Positions 52,001 to 60,984 are shown, numbered from the stretch's first letter. The stretch is DNA of 64,000 nucleotides from JBBDST01 sp040904765 (GCA_040904765.1 JBBDST010000065.1:1-64000), one strand, 5' to 3'. Notes: generated by a model from the sequence alone, not told the origin. Translations and numbers: made by a program.

Positions 52001-52338
52001 ACACGGATGTCTGGCCGGCCGCGGCGGGCGAGTTCTTCTACGAGGTAGGTGAAGTATTCGACGTGACCGCCCTGATATGAGCTGATCGCGACCCCTTGGA
52101 CGTCTTCTTGGATGGCCGCCGTGACGATTTCATCAACGCTGCGGTCATGCCCCAAGTGGATGACTTCGGCACCTTGGGCTTGCAAGATGCGGCGCATGAT
52201 GTTGATGGCTGCATCGTGGCCGTCAAACAGGCTGGCTGCGGTGACAAATCGCACCGGATGGGCTGGTATATGCAGGCTGCCTGACGCATTTATAGCCGTG
52301 GCAGTGGTCGCTTCGCGGGTCTGGCTGACTGGCCCCAT
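49060..52338 (-). CDS. icmF: Fused isobutyryl-CoA mutase
   Basis: A 1092-residue fusion of B12-binding domain (LFDGHDAAINIMRRILQ with the DxH cobalt ligand), a MeaB-type GTPase chaperone (GITGTGGAGKSSLTDELL) and the acyl-CoA mutase barrel. In the barrel, FPFTAGVFPFKR has Phe where methylmalonyl-CoA mutase has Tyr, and GTVQADILKEDQGQNTCIF has Gln where that enzyme has Arg contacting the carboxylate; these mark IcmF, which interconverts isobutyryl-CoA and n-butyryl-CoA. The second of two ATGs, 52338, has the better spacing to AAAGGG. It uses adenosylcobalamin, made by the pduO product. Confidence 0.93.
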   Translation of the reverse strand: MGPVSQTREATTATAINASGSLHIPAHPVRFVTAASLFDGHDAAINIMRRILQAQGAEVIHLGHDRSVDEIVTAAIQEDVQGVAISSYQGGHVEYFTYLVEELARRGRPDIRVYGGGGGVIVPDEIALLHERGVAHIFSPEDGQRHGLPGMVNLMIQACDREPAPATNDIQSVVNGDEAALARVITAAERGRLTDDERAELAAVAATRNVAVLGITGTGGAGKSSLTDELLQRIRRDHNDTLKVGVIAIDPSRRRGGGALLGDRIRMNAITAGIVYFRSLATRDANSETPACLSDAILVLKAAGYDLVVVETPGIGQGDAGIVSFVDVSMYVMTPEFGAASQLEKIDMLDFADVVAVNKFERRGAEDARRDVARQLVRNREAFGQTPDDMPVFGTSAARFADDGVTALYHELKHQLAPYGFPTSGTLETVDTRVSTGLTSVLPASREGYLAAIADTVRTYHASTDTTADTLRLRQHLLAAAKALTDHSQAVSALEQQLATLDVAPEVLAAVDDFNAQIDVYRQDVYSYTVRDRTIEVPLSRTTLSGTVIPRVAVPSLYDHGAMYTFVRRENFPGSFPFTAGVFPFKRDGEAPARMFAGEGDPARTNRRFHLLAQGQPATRLSTAFDSVTLYGRDPDVRPDVYGKVGTSGVSVATLDDMRELYAGFDLCDPTTSVSMTINGPAPTILAMFLNTAIDQQLDAFVAEQGRQPSAEETAAIRAATLKTVRGTVQADILKEDQGQNTCIFSTEFALRCMADVQEWFIDNEVKNFYSVSISGYHIAEAGANPITQVAFTLANAFTYVEAYLARGMDVNQFAPNFSFFFSNGMDAEYTVIGRVARRIWAVAMRDRYGADERAQKLKYHIQTSGRSLHAQEMAFNDIRTTLQALCAVYDNTNSLHTNAYDEAVTTPSSASVRRALAIQHIIDQEWGLAQNENPLQGAHIVDELTDLVEAAVLSEFDRLSQRGGVLGAMETGYQRGRIQDESMLYEHKKHDGSLPIIGVNTFVAPDDSRHDAVAVELARATEDEKQHQLARLDTFQRAHERDRDDVMTRLEEAAITNGNLFAVLMDAVRVASLGQITDTLFRVGGQYRRNV

Positions 52339-52434
52339 CATTGTCCCTTTGTGTGGCCGCGGCATGCCAGTTAGCTGGCGTTAAGACGGCTCCCACAAAA
52401 ATGGTAGGACATCCGATGATTGGGCGCCAAACGA

Positions 52435-52971
52435 TTACTGGCCCGGGCTGTTAGTGAAGTCCCCTGAGGCATGACGAAAGCGTGCCAACAGGCCGATGAG
52501 CTGTTCGGTTTCGGTGCTTCCTAGCCCCGGAATGGTGGTGAAAACTGCCGTGTTTAACGTATCGGTCGCTTGAGCGAGTACCCCACGGCCACGCACCGTC
52601 AATTCGGCCAGTTTCACCCGCCGGTCACTGGGATGCCCACGCCGAGCGACTAACCCGTCGGTTTCCAGCCGATCAACCAGACTGGTCACACTCGTTGGAT
52701 GAACCTGGAGCCGTTCACCAATCACGGTTAACGGCAACGAACCGCGGGTTGAAAAACCAAGCAGGCGCAACAGTTCAAAGCGTGCAAACGTCAGCCCGTG
52801 GGGACGCAACACCGAGTCGATGCGTTGCAAAAAAATCTGTTGGGAACGCACCAGTGAAGTGACGGCAGCCATGGTTGGAGCAGCCGTCTGCCACCCGTTT
52901 GCTTCCCAATGGGCGCGGGCCGCCTGAATCGGATCAAACGCTAAAGGTCGCTCGCCGCGTTTAATGGGCAT
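52435..52971 (-). CDS. MarR-family transcriptional regulator
   Basis: The 178-residue protein has a MarR winged helix: LRPHGLTFARFELLRLLG, LTVIGERLQVHPTSVTSLVDRLETDGLVARRGHPSDRRVKLAELTVRG. It starts at ATG 52971, inside the 3' end of the acyl-CoA dehydrogenase gene, and precedes icmF by 96 bases, so it very likely controls this operon in answer to an acyl-CoA or free acid. Residues after 120 form the dimerisation helices. No palindromic site was recognised with confidence in the gap before icmF. Confidence 0.9.
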   Translation of the reverse strand: MPIKRGERPLAFDPIQAARAHWEANGWQTAAPTMAAVTSLVRSQQIFLQRIDSVLRPHGLTFARFELLRLLGFSTRGSLPLTVIGERLQVHPTSVTSLVDRLETDGLVARRGHPSDRRVKLAELTVRGRGVLAQATDTLNTAVFTTIPGLGSTETEQLIGLLARFRHASGDFTNSPGQ

Positions 52972-54628
52972 TCGCCGCTTCAGACAACAGGGTTCGGGCA
53001 ATAATTTTCAGCGCCAACACCTCATCAGTACCTTCGAAAATGGACAGCACCCGGGCATCAACAAACAGCCGGCTCACCGTGTACTCCTCGGCGTAGCCAT
53101 AGCCGCCGTGCAACTGCAACGCTTCACGACTCACCCATTCAGCCGTGCGGCAGGTGTGCTGTTTGACTTGACTTGCGGCAAGCCCTGCACCTGGATCTTT
53201 GGTGGCGAGCTGTTCGGCCACGGCCAGTGCGAACACGCGACTGGCCGCCAGACGTGCTGCCATCAAGCCGATCTTGTTTCGGCTCAATTCATACTCGGCA
53301 AGCGGGATACCAAAAACGTGCCGCTGGGCCGTGTAGGTGACCGCTTCGTCAAGGGCCGCCTGCATCACACCACAGGCTCGCGCGGCCGTTTGCAGCCTGC
53401 CGTTGGCAAACGCCTGCATTTGCAGGTAGAAGCCGCGACCAAGTCCGTCTTCTTCCCCAATCAAACAGTCGGCGGGAATCCGCCAGCCGTCAAACGACAC
53501 TTCAAACGAGTGCATGCCGCGGTAACCCAATGTCGGGATGGCCCGCGCTTCGATGCGGCCCCCTTCTGGCTGGCTGAGTTCGAACTGGTGACCGGCAAAT
53601 GCCGGTTTTTCTACCACCACCAGGGATAGTCCTCGGTGGCCTTTGCTGCGATCCGGGTCGGTACGTACCAGCACAAGCAGCAGTTCTGCCCGTCCGGCAA
53701 ACGTGCACCATGTTTTTACGCCATCAATAACGTAACTGTCACCGTCTCGCCGGGCGGTCGTTGACACGCCCGCTACGTCTGAACCGACGTTTGGTTCGGT
53801 GACCGAAATTGCACACATCTTCTCGCCGGAAGCCAGTTGCGGCAACCAACGCTCTTTCTGCGCTGCCGTACCGCCATGCAGCAACGCCGCACCAAGAATC
53901 TCTGGGCGGGTGATCAGCGAACCGGCCGCACCAAGTGAGCCGCGCGACAGTTCTTCGGTGACTACCACCATGTTCAACAGTTCATCAGTTCCGCCAGTAG
54001 CAAACCCGCCGAACTCTTCTGGGATCGACAGGGCAAAACAGCCCAGTTCTGCCAGCCCCGTAATGATGTCATCGGGAATGTCGGCGTCATTTCGGTGCAC
54101 CTGTTCAGCGATCGGTTTCACCCGATCTTCTGCGAACCGACGAAAGGTCTGACGGACCATCTCGAGTTCTTCGGTTAAGCCCCGTTCGGCAACCTCGCCG
54201 CTCGCCATAACGCGCATCGCACACGAAGCGATCACCGCCGGGTTCCGTCCGGCAGCGACTTGGCCACGTACCGGTGCTAGAAAATCGGTGGTGACACCAA
54301 ACGCTGCTTCACGCCCAACTAGGCGGGTCTGCATGTCTGCCGCCACGTCGGCGGCAAACACGAGCGCAGTTGTGGCATCGGCCGGGTGGGCGTTCACGTG
54401 GGTCGCCAGGTGGCGCGCAGCACTCACCGATGCAGACAACGACGCTAAGTCGTAGCTTACTGACTGGTGCTGTTCAAGCAGTGCGCTATCGAGTCCGCCA
54501 GCGTCATTGGCACAACTTGCCGCGATGGCACGGCTGCCCTCGGCAATGATGGTCTCTAAATGCGCTACGAGTTCAGCGGCGCTGGCAGCATGCGTGGCAG
54601 CATCAACAGTGGTCGCAGAAGTCGTCAT
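52961..54628 (-). CDS. Acyl-CoA dehydrogenase, methylsuccinyl-CoA dehydrogenase-like
   Basis: A 555-residue flavoprotein, longer than common acyl-CoA dehydrogenases because of an N-terminal helical domain of about 150 residues (LVAHLETIIAEGSRAI onward), as in (2S)-methylsuccinyl-CoA dehydrogenase. The FAD/substrate motif CAISVTEPNVGSDVAGVSTTA and the C-terminal QLHGGYGYAEEYTVSRLFVDARVLSIFEGTDEVL, with the expected catalytic glutamate in FEGTDE, are present. AAAGGAC precedes ATG 54628. With IcmF and the crotonase it suggests short branched acyl-CoA metabolism. The precise substrate is inference. Confidence 0.88.
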   Translation of the reverse strand: MTTSATTVDAATHAASAAELVAHLETIIAEGSRAIAASCANDAGGLDSALLEQHQSVSYDLASLSASVSAARHLATHVNAHPADATTALVFAADVAADMQTRLVGREAAFGVTTDFLAPVRGQVAAGRNPAVIASCAMRVMASGEVAERGLTEELEMVRQTFRRFAEDRVKPIAEQVHRNDADIPDDIITGLAELGCFALSIPEEFGGFATGGTDELLNMVVVTEELSRGSLGAAGSLITRPEILGAALLHGGTAAQKERWLPQLASGEKMCAISVTEPNVGSDVAGVSTTARRDGDSYVIDGVKTWCTFAGRAELLLVLVRTDPDRSKGHRGLSLVVVEKPAFAGHQFELSQPEGGRIEARAIPTLGYRGMHSFEVSFDGWRIPADCLIGEEDGLGRGFYLQMQAFANGRLQTAARACGVMQAALDEAVTYTAQRHVFGIPLAEYELSRNKIGLMAARLAASRVFALAVAEQLATKDPGAGLAASQVKQHTCRTAEWVSREALQLHGGYGYAEEYTVSRLFVDARVLSIFEGTDEVLALKIIARTLLSEAANAH

Positions 54629-54659
54629 GTTTTGTCCTTTTTCCCAAGGGGCACAGCCG

Positions 54660-55154
54660 TTAGCGTGATGCCTCACGCGGTGGGCGCATCACATGCAGGC
54701 GGACCTGACCGTGCGCGACGCGTTTCATCGTGTCGTTTCGGATATCCACTTCCCATAAGTGCTGTTGGCGGCCTAGATGTAACGGTGTTCCGGTCACGGT
54801 AACCGTTCCTGCCACATGCGGGCGCAGGAAATCGGTGGTGTTGCTCACCCCGACCACAACGTAGCCGTCAAGGGCCACATGCAGCCATCCGGCAATTGAG
54901 GCGACCGACTCGATCACCGAACACCATACGCCTCCGTGCACAATCCCAAACGGCTGGTGGAAACTCTCGCCAGCCATAAGCGTGGCACGGACTTCATCTG
55001 CCTGGAAAGAAACGAATTGTAAGCCCAGGAACTTGCCGGCAAACGGGTCATCGCCGGCGAAAACGGTTCGCATCGCCTCGGCGTCAAGCTGCTCGCCGGC
55101 GCGGAATCGCGTCAACACGGCCACCTGGTCGTTCGTGAACTGTTCCTGCGTCAC
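54660..55154 (-). CDS. PaaI-like hotdog-fold thioesterase
   Basis: The 164-residue hotdog protein has GIVHGGVWCSVIESVASIAG, the HGG and glutamate of PaaI-type thioesterases, and DFLRPHVAGTVTVTG in the central sheet. It hydrolyses an acyl-CoA, probably removing dead-end thioesters in the operon that follows. GTG 55154 is chosen, with GGGAGG 9 bases upstream. It is the first gene of the acyl-CoA operon and is divergent from ilvD. Confidence 0.87.
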   Translation of the reverse strand: MTQEQFTNDQVAVLTRFRAGEQLDAEAMRTVFAGDDPFAGKFLGLQFVSFQADEVRATLMAGESFHQPFGIVHGGVWCSVIESVASIAGWLHVALDGYVVVGVSNTTDFLRPHVAGTVTVTGTPLHLGRQQHLWEVDIRNDTMKRVAHGQVRLHVMRPPREASR

Positions 55155-55322
55155 TTTGACGTTCCTCCCGGGCCGATTGTGACCGGCACGTCGGTGCTGC
55201 ATTTCAGGCAGGATACGTCGTCATCTGGCGCGCCATCACACTGACCACGTTGCCTATGAGTCGCGCCCTATTTTGAGATACTGTTGCCGCAATCTTGGGA
55301 AACTGCGAGCAAAGGCATGAGT

Positions 55323-57005
55323 ATGGGCTATCCAAAAATCCGGAGTTATGAAGTCACCGACGGGCCCGAACGCGCGCCTGCTCGTGCCATGCTGCGTGCG
55401 GTTGGCATGGGTGACGACGACTGGAGCAAACCGCAGGTCGGTGTGGCGTCGTCATGGAATGAAGTAACCCCCTGCAACATGTCGCTGTCTCGTCTCGCTC
55501 AAGGCGCGAAACAAGGTGTGCGTAACGCCGGCGGTTTCCCGCTTGAATTCGTCACCATCACGGTGTCTGACGGCATCGCGATGGGTCACGAAGGCATGCG
55601 CGCCTCACTCGTATCGCGGGAAGTCATCGCCGACTCAGTTGAGACGGTCATGCATGCCGAACGTTTCGATGGGATGGTAAACCTCGCCGGCTGTGACAAG
55701 TCGTTGCCGGGCATGGTGATGGCAGCTGTCCGCCTCGATCTACCAAGCGTGTTCGTGTATGGCGGTTCGATCCTGCCGGGTATGCACAAAGGTGAACAGA
55801 TCACCATCCAAGAAGTGTACGAAGCGGTTGGCGCACACGGTCGTGGCCTGATCGATGATGAAGAACTCGGTCAGATCGAACGGGCCGCATGCCCCTCAGA
55901 AGGTTCTTGTGGCGGCATGTTCACTGCCAACACGATGGCTTCAGTCACCGAAGCGCTTGGCATCGCCCTACTTGGTTCTTCTTCTGCCCCGGCCGTTGAC
56001 GCACGTCGCGACGCGATCGCTATCCGTGCTGGCGAAGCAGTTGTCAACCTGTTGAATTTAGGCATTTCGGCCCGCAAAATCATCACCCGCAAGGCGATCG
56101 ACAACGCTATCGCAGTGGTGATGGCTGTCGGTGGTTCCACCAACGCCGTGCTGCACATATTGGCTATCGCCCGCGAAGCCGAGATCCCGCTAAGCATCGA
56201 CGATTTTGATGTGATTGGTCGTCGTGTGCCTCACATCGCCGACATGAAACCAGCTGGCCGTTACGTCATGACCGACCTTGACCGCATCGGCGGTGTGCCA
56301 GTCGTGTTAAAAGAGCTGCTCGACCACGACCTGCTGCATGGCGACTGTCTCACGGTCTCCGGCCGCACTATCGGTGAAGAACTTGAGGCGTATGGCGCCA
56401 ACGAACCTGACAATGACGTTGTGTATCCGGTCAGTAACCCGATCCACCTTGACGGGGGTATCGCGATCCTACGTGGCAGTCTGGCACCAGAAGGTGCCGT
56501 TGTGAAGCTGGCCGGTATGCCAGGTGAAATGCAGACGTTCACTGGCACAGCACGAGTATTTGATGGCGAATCTGCCGCAATGAAAGCAGTGTTGCTTGGC
56601 CAGATTGTTGCCGGCGACGTTATTGTCGTGCGTTACGAAGGACCCAAGGGTGGCCCTGGGATGCGCGAAATGTTGGCCGTTACCGGCGCAGTCAAAGGTG
56701 CCGGTTTGGGCGCCGAGGTAGCACTCATCACTGACGGACGTTTCTCTGGTGCCAGCCACGGCCTATCCATCGGCCACGTCGCACCGGAAGCTGCCGCAGG
56801 TGGCCCGATGGCGTTTGTTCGTAATGGTGACACGATCGTCATTGACGGACCGAACCGGCGTCTTGATCTGATGGTCGACGAGGAAGAACTTGCCCGCCGC
56901 CGTGAAGGCTGGGTGCCGCCGGTAACGAAATACCCGCGTGGTGTGCTGTGGAAGTACACCCAGACGGTGCGTTCCGCATCCGAAGGTGCCACCACTGCGG
57001 TTTAG
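55323..57005 (+). CDS. ilvD: Dihydroxyacid dehydratase
   Basis: A 560-residue IlvD, making 2-oxoisovalerate or 2-oxo-3-methylvalerate in branched-chain amino acid synthesis. Fe-S ligands are in TPCNMS, NLAGCDKSLPGM and CPSEGSCGGMFTANTM; GPKGGPGMREML and LITDGRFSGASHGLSIGHVAPEA form the C-terminal active-site part. ATG 55323 has AAAGG 7 bases upstream; ATG 55317 is too near it. The product 2-oxoisovalerate is also the substrate of PanB in this window. No other ilv gene is adjacent. Confidence 0.95.
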   Translation: MGYPKIRSYEVTDGPERAPARAMLRAVGMGDDDWSKPQVGVASSWNEVTPCNMSLSRLAQGAKQGVRNAGGFPLEFVTITVSDGIAMGHEGMRASLVSREVIADSVETVMHAERFDGMVNLAGCDKSLPGMVMAAVRLDLPSVFVYGGSILPGMHKGEQITIQEVYEAVGAHGRGLIDDEELGQIERAACPSEGSCGGMFTANTMASVTEALGIALLGSSSAPAVDARRDAIAIRAGEAVVNLLNLGISARKIITRKAIDNAIAVVMAVGGSTNAVLHILAIAREAEIPLSIDDFDVIGRRVPHIADMKPAGRYVMTDLDRIGGVPVVLKELLDHDLLHGDCLTVSGRTIGEELEAYGANEPDNDVVYPVSNPIHLDGGIAILRGSLAPEGAVVKLAGMPGEMQTFTGTARVFDGESAAMKAVLLGQIVAGDVIVVRYEGPKGGPGMREMLAVTGAVKGAGLGAEVALITDGRFSGASHGLSIGHVAPEAAAGGPMAFVRNGDTIVIDGPNRRLDLMVDEEELARRREGWVPPVTKYPRGVLWKYTQTVRSASEGATTAV

Positions 57006-57037
57006 CCTCACCCGTTTCGTTTCTGTCGGAGTCACCC

Positions 57038-57553
57038 ATGCAGTTTGATGAACTCCGGTTTATCTGCCAGCAGGCCGGCCTTGATGTGGTTGAAAATCGA
57101 GGCCGGCCTACCCCACCGACGTTGGTACTGCCAGGACCTGACCGCACCCGCTTGTTGACGGTGCCTGAATTTCCTGATGACGATGAAGACCGCCATACGG
57201 TGATGGCTGAAATAGCGTTCCAGGAAATAACGGCAGCGCAAACCCCCTGTTGGGGCTTTATTGCCGAAGCCGAAATCGACGGCACAGACGTGCTCGTGGT
57301 CGTGTATGGGGCCAGACGGCATCCCCCCGAAATCACGGCGGCAGTGTTTGATGGTGACACGCCAGACGAATTCATGGCGCCAGAACGGCTAGACCCGACC
57401 GCCTTACCGTTTTTGCATCCGCTGCAACATGCAGTTGATGCGTTAAGCGGCACTGGCGACGTGTTTGCCACCTTTGATCCTAAACGCGGCCCTGCTGCGC
57501 TCCACCAACATCCGCCAGAAACCGGTTTGGGTGGGTCATTGCCATTAGCGTGA
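57038..57553 (+). CDS. Hypothetical protein, 171 residues
   Basis: A soluble acidic protein without membrane segment or signal. It begins MQFDELRFICQQAGLDV and contains a predicted beta-rich middle (TPCWGFIAEAEIDGTDVLVVVYG) and a proline-rich tail ending ETGLGGSLPLA. I do not recognise a family. GGAG lies 7 bases before the ATG. It follows ilvD by 32 bases and may be co-transcribed, then converges on the DNA glycosylase gene. Confidence 0.7.
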   Translation: MQFDELRFICQQAGLDVVENRGRPTPPTLVLPGPDRTRLLTVPEFPDDDEDRHTVMAEIAFQEITAAQTPCWGFIAEAEIDGTDVLVVVYGARRHPPEITAAVFDGDTPDEFMAPERLDPTALPFLHPLQHAVDALSGTGDVFATFDPKRGPAALHQHPPETGLGGSLPLA

Positions 57554-57570
57554 AGGGTGCCCAACCGGAT

Positions 57571-58125
57571 TTAAATGAGGTGCGCGTCGTGAGCGGCTTT
57601 GGCATACCAGTCGGCAAGTTCAGCTTGGCTGACTTGGGCGTTTAAACCGCTTGGGTTTGGAACCACCCAAAGAATGCTGCCGCCAAGCGTTTCAGTTTGA
57701 CGTCCAAGCGTTGCTTTGGGGGCACGAAACGCCGTTCGGTAGGCAGAGATACCCGCGATGGCAACGACTGGCGCACCCCAAGCGGCCAGTTTCTCGGTGA
57801 GCAGTGCCGCTCCGGCACGTAACTCGTCAGCGTGAAGGTCGCTTGCTTTCACCGTGGCGCGGGCAACCAAGTTGGTGAGTGCAATACCGCGTGAACACAG
57901 TTCGTCACGATCAGTATGGCTTAGCCCGCCGACCCGGTCGTAGCAGCGTGGTGTGATTCCGGCAGCAAACAAAGCCGGATAAAACCGATTCGATGGGTGT
58001 GCGAAATGGGTTTGAGTTTTGACGGTCCATAAGCCCGGATTGATCCCGACGAACACGAGTTTCGGCTGGTCTGACACCAGATCGGGGACGGTACCGTTGA
58101 GATACTGGCCTAAATCTTCGCTCAT
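57571..58125 (-). CDS. mug: Mismatch-specific uracil/thymine-DNA glycosylase (MUG/TDG type)
   Basis: A 184-residue enzyme of uracil-DNA glycosylase family 2. Motif 1 is VFVGINPGLWT with the catalytic N29, and motif 2 is VPNPSGLNAQV, both diagnostic of MUG. It removes uracil, thymine or ethenocytosine from mismatches with guanine. The intermediate HPSNRFYPALFAAGITPR segment is also conserved. The ATG overlaps the stop of the preceding CorC-like gene by ATGA, placing repair and membrane protein genes in one transcript. Confidence 0.92.
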   Translation of the reverse strand: MSEDLGQYLNGTVPDLVSDQPKLVFVGINPGLWTVKTQTHFAHPSNRFYPALFAAGITPRCYDRVGGLSHTDRDELCSRGIALTNLVARATVKASDLHADELRAGAALLTEKLAAWGAPVVAIAGISAYRTAFRAPKATLGRQTETLGGSILWVVPNPSGLNAQVSQAELADWYAKAAHDAHLI

Positions 58126-59483
58126 GCGTGTTCGTCTGTGCTTGACAACGTGCTACGGGCAGTTTCGGGGGCGTGGATCTCTACTTCAACCGCACGCCGA
58201 CGATCCGCTTGCATAATGGTGAAGACATAGCCTTCGTCGTTCACAACCTGATCGCCTGTAGCGGGGAACCGTCCGAGCTGTTCAACGAGCCATCCAGATA
58301 GCGTTTCGGCGTCGCCGTGCAGTTCCACCCCGACACTGCGTTGCACTTCGTCACGACGGAAACTGCCTGGCAGCACCCAGGTTGAGTCGGTGGCGCGCAT
58401 CACTGTGGCGTCATCAAATTCGTCGGCGATCTCGCCTACCAGTTCTTCGAGGATGTCTTCGAGCGTGATGAGCCCGGCTGTCCCACCAAACTCGTCGACC
58501 ACCACCGCAGCATGGGAACGTTGCCGGCGCATCGCTGCTAACAGCCGATCAAGTGCGAGCGACTCAGGGACAGCGAGCAAGGGGCGCATCACCTGTCTGG
58601 CAGTATCGGTAATCGCCACATCATCACCCACCAGCAGATCTTTGACATGCACGACCCCAACCACATGGTCGATGTCGTCTGCAAAGACGGGGATACGGGA
58701 ATGGCCGCTTACTGCCGCAGCTTCAAGAACGTCTGCGACTGTCAGGTGTTGTGCGACAGCAACCATGTCGACCCGTGGCGTCATTGCTGCTTGCGCATCC
58801 ATACTGCCAAGACGTAATGCCGCATCGATTACGCGGGCGTCTTGTTCGTCGATCCGCCCCAGGTTGTTTGCTTCTGCCACGACATACGCCAGTTCATCAG
58901 CGGTGTGTATCAGCGCATGTTCGTCGACCGGTGTGACGCGAACGAGCCGGACCAGCCGGTTCGCTAACGCGTTTAACACCCAGATCAGTGGACGAAATGC
59001 GGCGACGAACCATGCGAACGGAGTGATAAGGGCCAGTGTTACGGTGTCGGCTCGGGCAATCGCCACGTTTTTGGGCGCCATTTCGCCGATCACCATATGC
59101 AAAAACACGGTGAGGCTTAGTGCGACCACAACCGCAACAACCGGGATGACACCGGCAGGCACACTGGTAAGCGCAAACATGCGGGCGAATGCGACGGCTA
59201 ACGCCGGCTCGGCAATTAAACCCAAGCCAAGCGAACACATGGTGATGCCAAGCTGGGCGCCGGAGAAGGTGACCGACAGTTCTCGTAATGCCCGCAGTGC
59301 CCGAACAGCGCGCCGATCACCCGCATCGGCCAGTTCTTCAATGCGGGTGCGTCGTACCGCAAGCAACGCAATTTCGATCGCAACGAAAAAGCCGTTGGCG
59401 CCAAGCAGCACCACCCCAAACATTACGGCAGTCAGCGACATCTGAGCGGTCGGATCTGCCACGACGGCAAGCGTGATACTCAC
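58122..59483 (-). CDS. CNNM/CorC-type hemolysin family protein
   Basis: A 453-residue protein with an N-terminal DUF21 membrane domain of three or four helices (VMFGVVLLGANGFFVAIEIALLAVRRTRIEEL), then a CBS pair near 210-340 (MTPRVDMVAV, SRIPVFADDIDHVVGVVHVKDLL, VVVDEFGGTAGLITLEDILEELVGEI) and a C-terminal CorC_HlyC domain. Members transport or regulate magnesium/cobalt or other divalent cations. The start overlaps the stop of the upstream paralogue (ATGA), so the pair is a tandem duplication that may work as a heteromer. Confidence 0.92.
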   Translation of the reverse strand: MSITLAVVADPTAQMSLTAVMFGVVLLGANGFFVAIEIALLAVRRTRIEELADAGDRRAVRALRALRELSVTFSGAQLGITMCSLGLGLIAEPALAVAFARMFALTSVPAGVIPVVAVVVALSLTVFLHMVIGEMAPKNVAIARADTVTLALITPFAWFVAAFRPLIWVLNALANRLVRLVRVTPVDEHALIHTADELAYVVAEANNLGRIDEQDARVIDAALRLGSMDAQAAMTPRVDMVAVAQHLTVADVLEAAAVSGHSRIPVFADDIDHVVGVVHVKDLLVGDDVAITDTARQVMRPLLAVPESLALDRLLAAMRRQRSHAAVVVDEFGGTAGLITLEDILEELVGEIADEFDDATVMRATDSTWVLPGSFRRDEVQRSVGVELHGDAETLSGWLVEQLGRFPATGDQVVNDEGYVFTIMQADRRRAVEVEIHAPETARSTLSSTDEHA

Positions 59484-60814
59484 TGGCTGGCCTTTGAGCC
59501 AGGGTCAAAAACGGGGGGTGAATGCACGGTGACATCGACTTCGGTGATGCGAACCTCGTCAACCTGCCGGACCGTCACTGTCACCGTGTCAGTTTCGACC
59601 GTGTCGCCCACCGCAGGGATCACGCCTAAGGCATCGAGCACAAATCCAGCGATCGTTTCATAGGGCCCGGCGGGCAGTGCCACTCCGATCAGCGCAGTCA
59701 ACTGATCGATACTTAACGCGCCAGGCATCCGGTAGCTGTTTGCACCGACGCGACGAACGAACGTTTCGCGCGGATCGAATTCGTCTTCGATCTCGCCCAC
59801 CAATTCTTCGACCACATCTTCAATGGTGACCAGTCCGGCTGTCGAGCCGTACTCATCGATGACAATCGCCAAGGTGCGTTGCATCTGATCGAAATCGGCC
59901 AGCAAGCGGCGTAACACCACCGACTCGGGCACAAACAGTGCCGGTGTTACCCACGCGTCGATCGTAGTGTCGGCATAGTGTTGCAACGGAGTTTCTAACA
60001 GCGACTTGATATGCACGGTGCCAATCACATCGTCTTCGTCGTGACCACACACCGGAAAGCGGCTGTGGCCGGTGCTTTGGCTGGCTTGACGCAGTTGGGT
60101 CAGGGTTGCGCCTTGGGTCAACCAGTGAATGTCAGGTCGAGGAATCATCACTTCGTTGACCCGCCGATCGCCAAGCATCGCTGCCCTCGTCAACAGGTTG
60201 GTTTGACCGGCACTGAAATTTCCTTGCGCGCCACTAGCCGTAATGATTCGGGCAAGTTCAGTGAGGTTGAGCGCTGAGTCGAGTTGGTCACGTACATCGA
60301 CACGGAACACGTGGGTGGTGACCAACCGTGCGGCCGCATCAAAAAAGCGAATGATCGGACCAAAAAGGATCCCAAAACCGCGACTAAACGGCGATACCGC
60401 CCGTACGACCGGCAGTGGCCGTGCGATCGCCAAGTTTTTGGGAAACAGCTCACCTAGCACCATCTGACCGACCGTTGAAAGCAAAAATGCGATACCGACG
60501 GCAAACACGAGTGACGATTCGACCGGCAAACCAAACGCAGTCAACACCGGCTGGACGAGGTCAGCGCCAAGGCTTTGTTCAACCAGCCAACCGACCAGCA
60601 GCGAGGTGGCGGTGATCCCAAACTGTTGAACCGACAGTGCTTTTGACACGTCGTCAAGTTCACGCGCGACGATGCGTGAACGGCGATCGCCTCGGTCAAG
60701 GCTTGGCTGTAGTTCGGCACGCCGGACACTGACCAGCGAAAATTCGGCGGCAACAAAAATGCCGTTGGCGACGATCAGCATGACAACTAACAGCAGGGCG
60801 GTGCTCCCGCTCAT
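59480..60814 (-). CDS. CNNM/CorC-type hemolysin family protein (tandem paralogue)
   Basis: The 444-residue paralogue of the next gene has the same layout: DUF21 membrane domain (ALLLVVMLIVANGIFVAAEFSLVSVRRAEL), CBS pair (MIPRPDIHWL, SRFPVCGHDEDDVIGTVHIKSLL, VIDEYGSTAGLVTIEDVVEELVGEI) and CorC_HlyC domain near 360-435. It is translationally coupled to the second copy. The ATG has no clear ribosome site. Cation transport is the family expectation; the ion is unknown. It is divergent from the penicillin-binding protein gene. Confidence 0.92.
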   Translation of the reverse strand: MSGSTALLLVVMLIVANGIFVAAEFSLVSVRRAELQPSLDRGDRRSRIVARELDDVSKALSVQQFGITATSLLVGWLVEQSLGADLVQPVLTAFGLPVESSLVFAVGIAFLLSTVGQMVLGELFPKNLAIARPLPVVRAVSPFSRGFGILFGPIIRFFDAAARLVTTHVFRVDVRDQLDSALNLTELARIITASGAQGNFSAGQTNLLTRAAMLGDRRVNEVMIPRPDIHWLTQGATLTQLRQASQSTGHSRFPVCGHDEDDVIGTVHIKSLLETPLQHYADTTIDAWVTPALFVPESVVLRRLLADFDQMQRTLAIVIDEYGSTAGLVTIEDVVEELVGEIEDEFDPRETFVRRVGANSYRMPGALSIDQLTALIGVALPAGPYETIAGFVLDALGVIPAVGDTVETDTVTVTVRQVDEVRITEVDVTVHSPPVFDPGSKASQ

Positions 60815-60984
60815 CGGGTGCGCTGCTTGGTGGTTGGATGCTCAGGGTCGTCGTTCATTATGTTTAAGCCTACCGTGCGGTCCCCTCCGTTTGGACGGTT
60901 ATATGCGTCGTTACCCTTCGGCGTTTCGCTACGGTGATGAATCGTTGTGGCACCGTCACAACCTGACGGGCAGAAAGAAGTGCG

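Noticed and set aside
58390..59445. A 351-residue plus-strand frame opposite the CorC-like gene
   Set aside because: Very low-complexity Ser/Thr/Ala antisense translation; the minus strand carries DUF21 and CBS domains.
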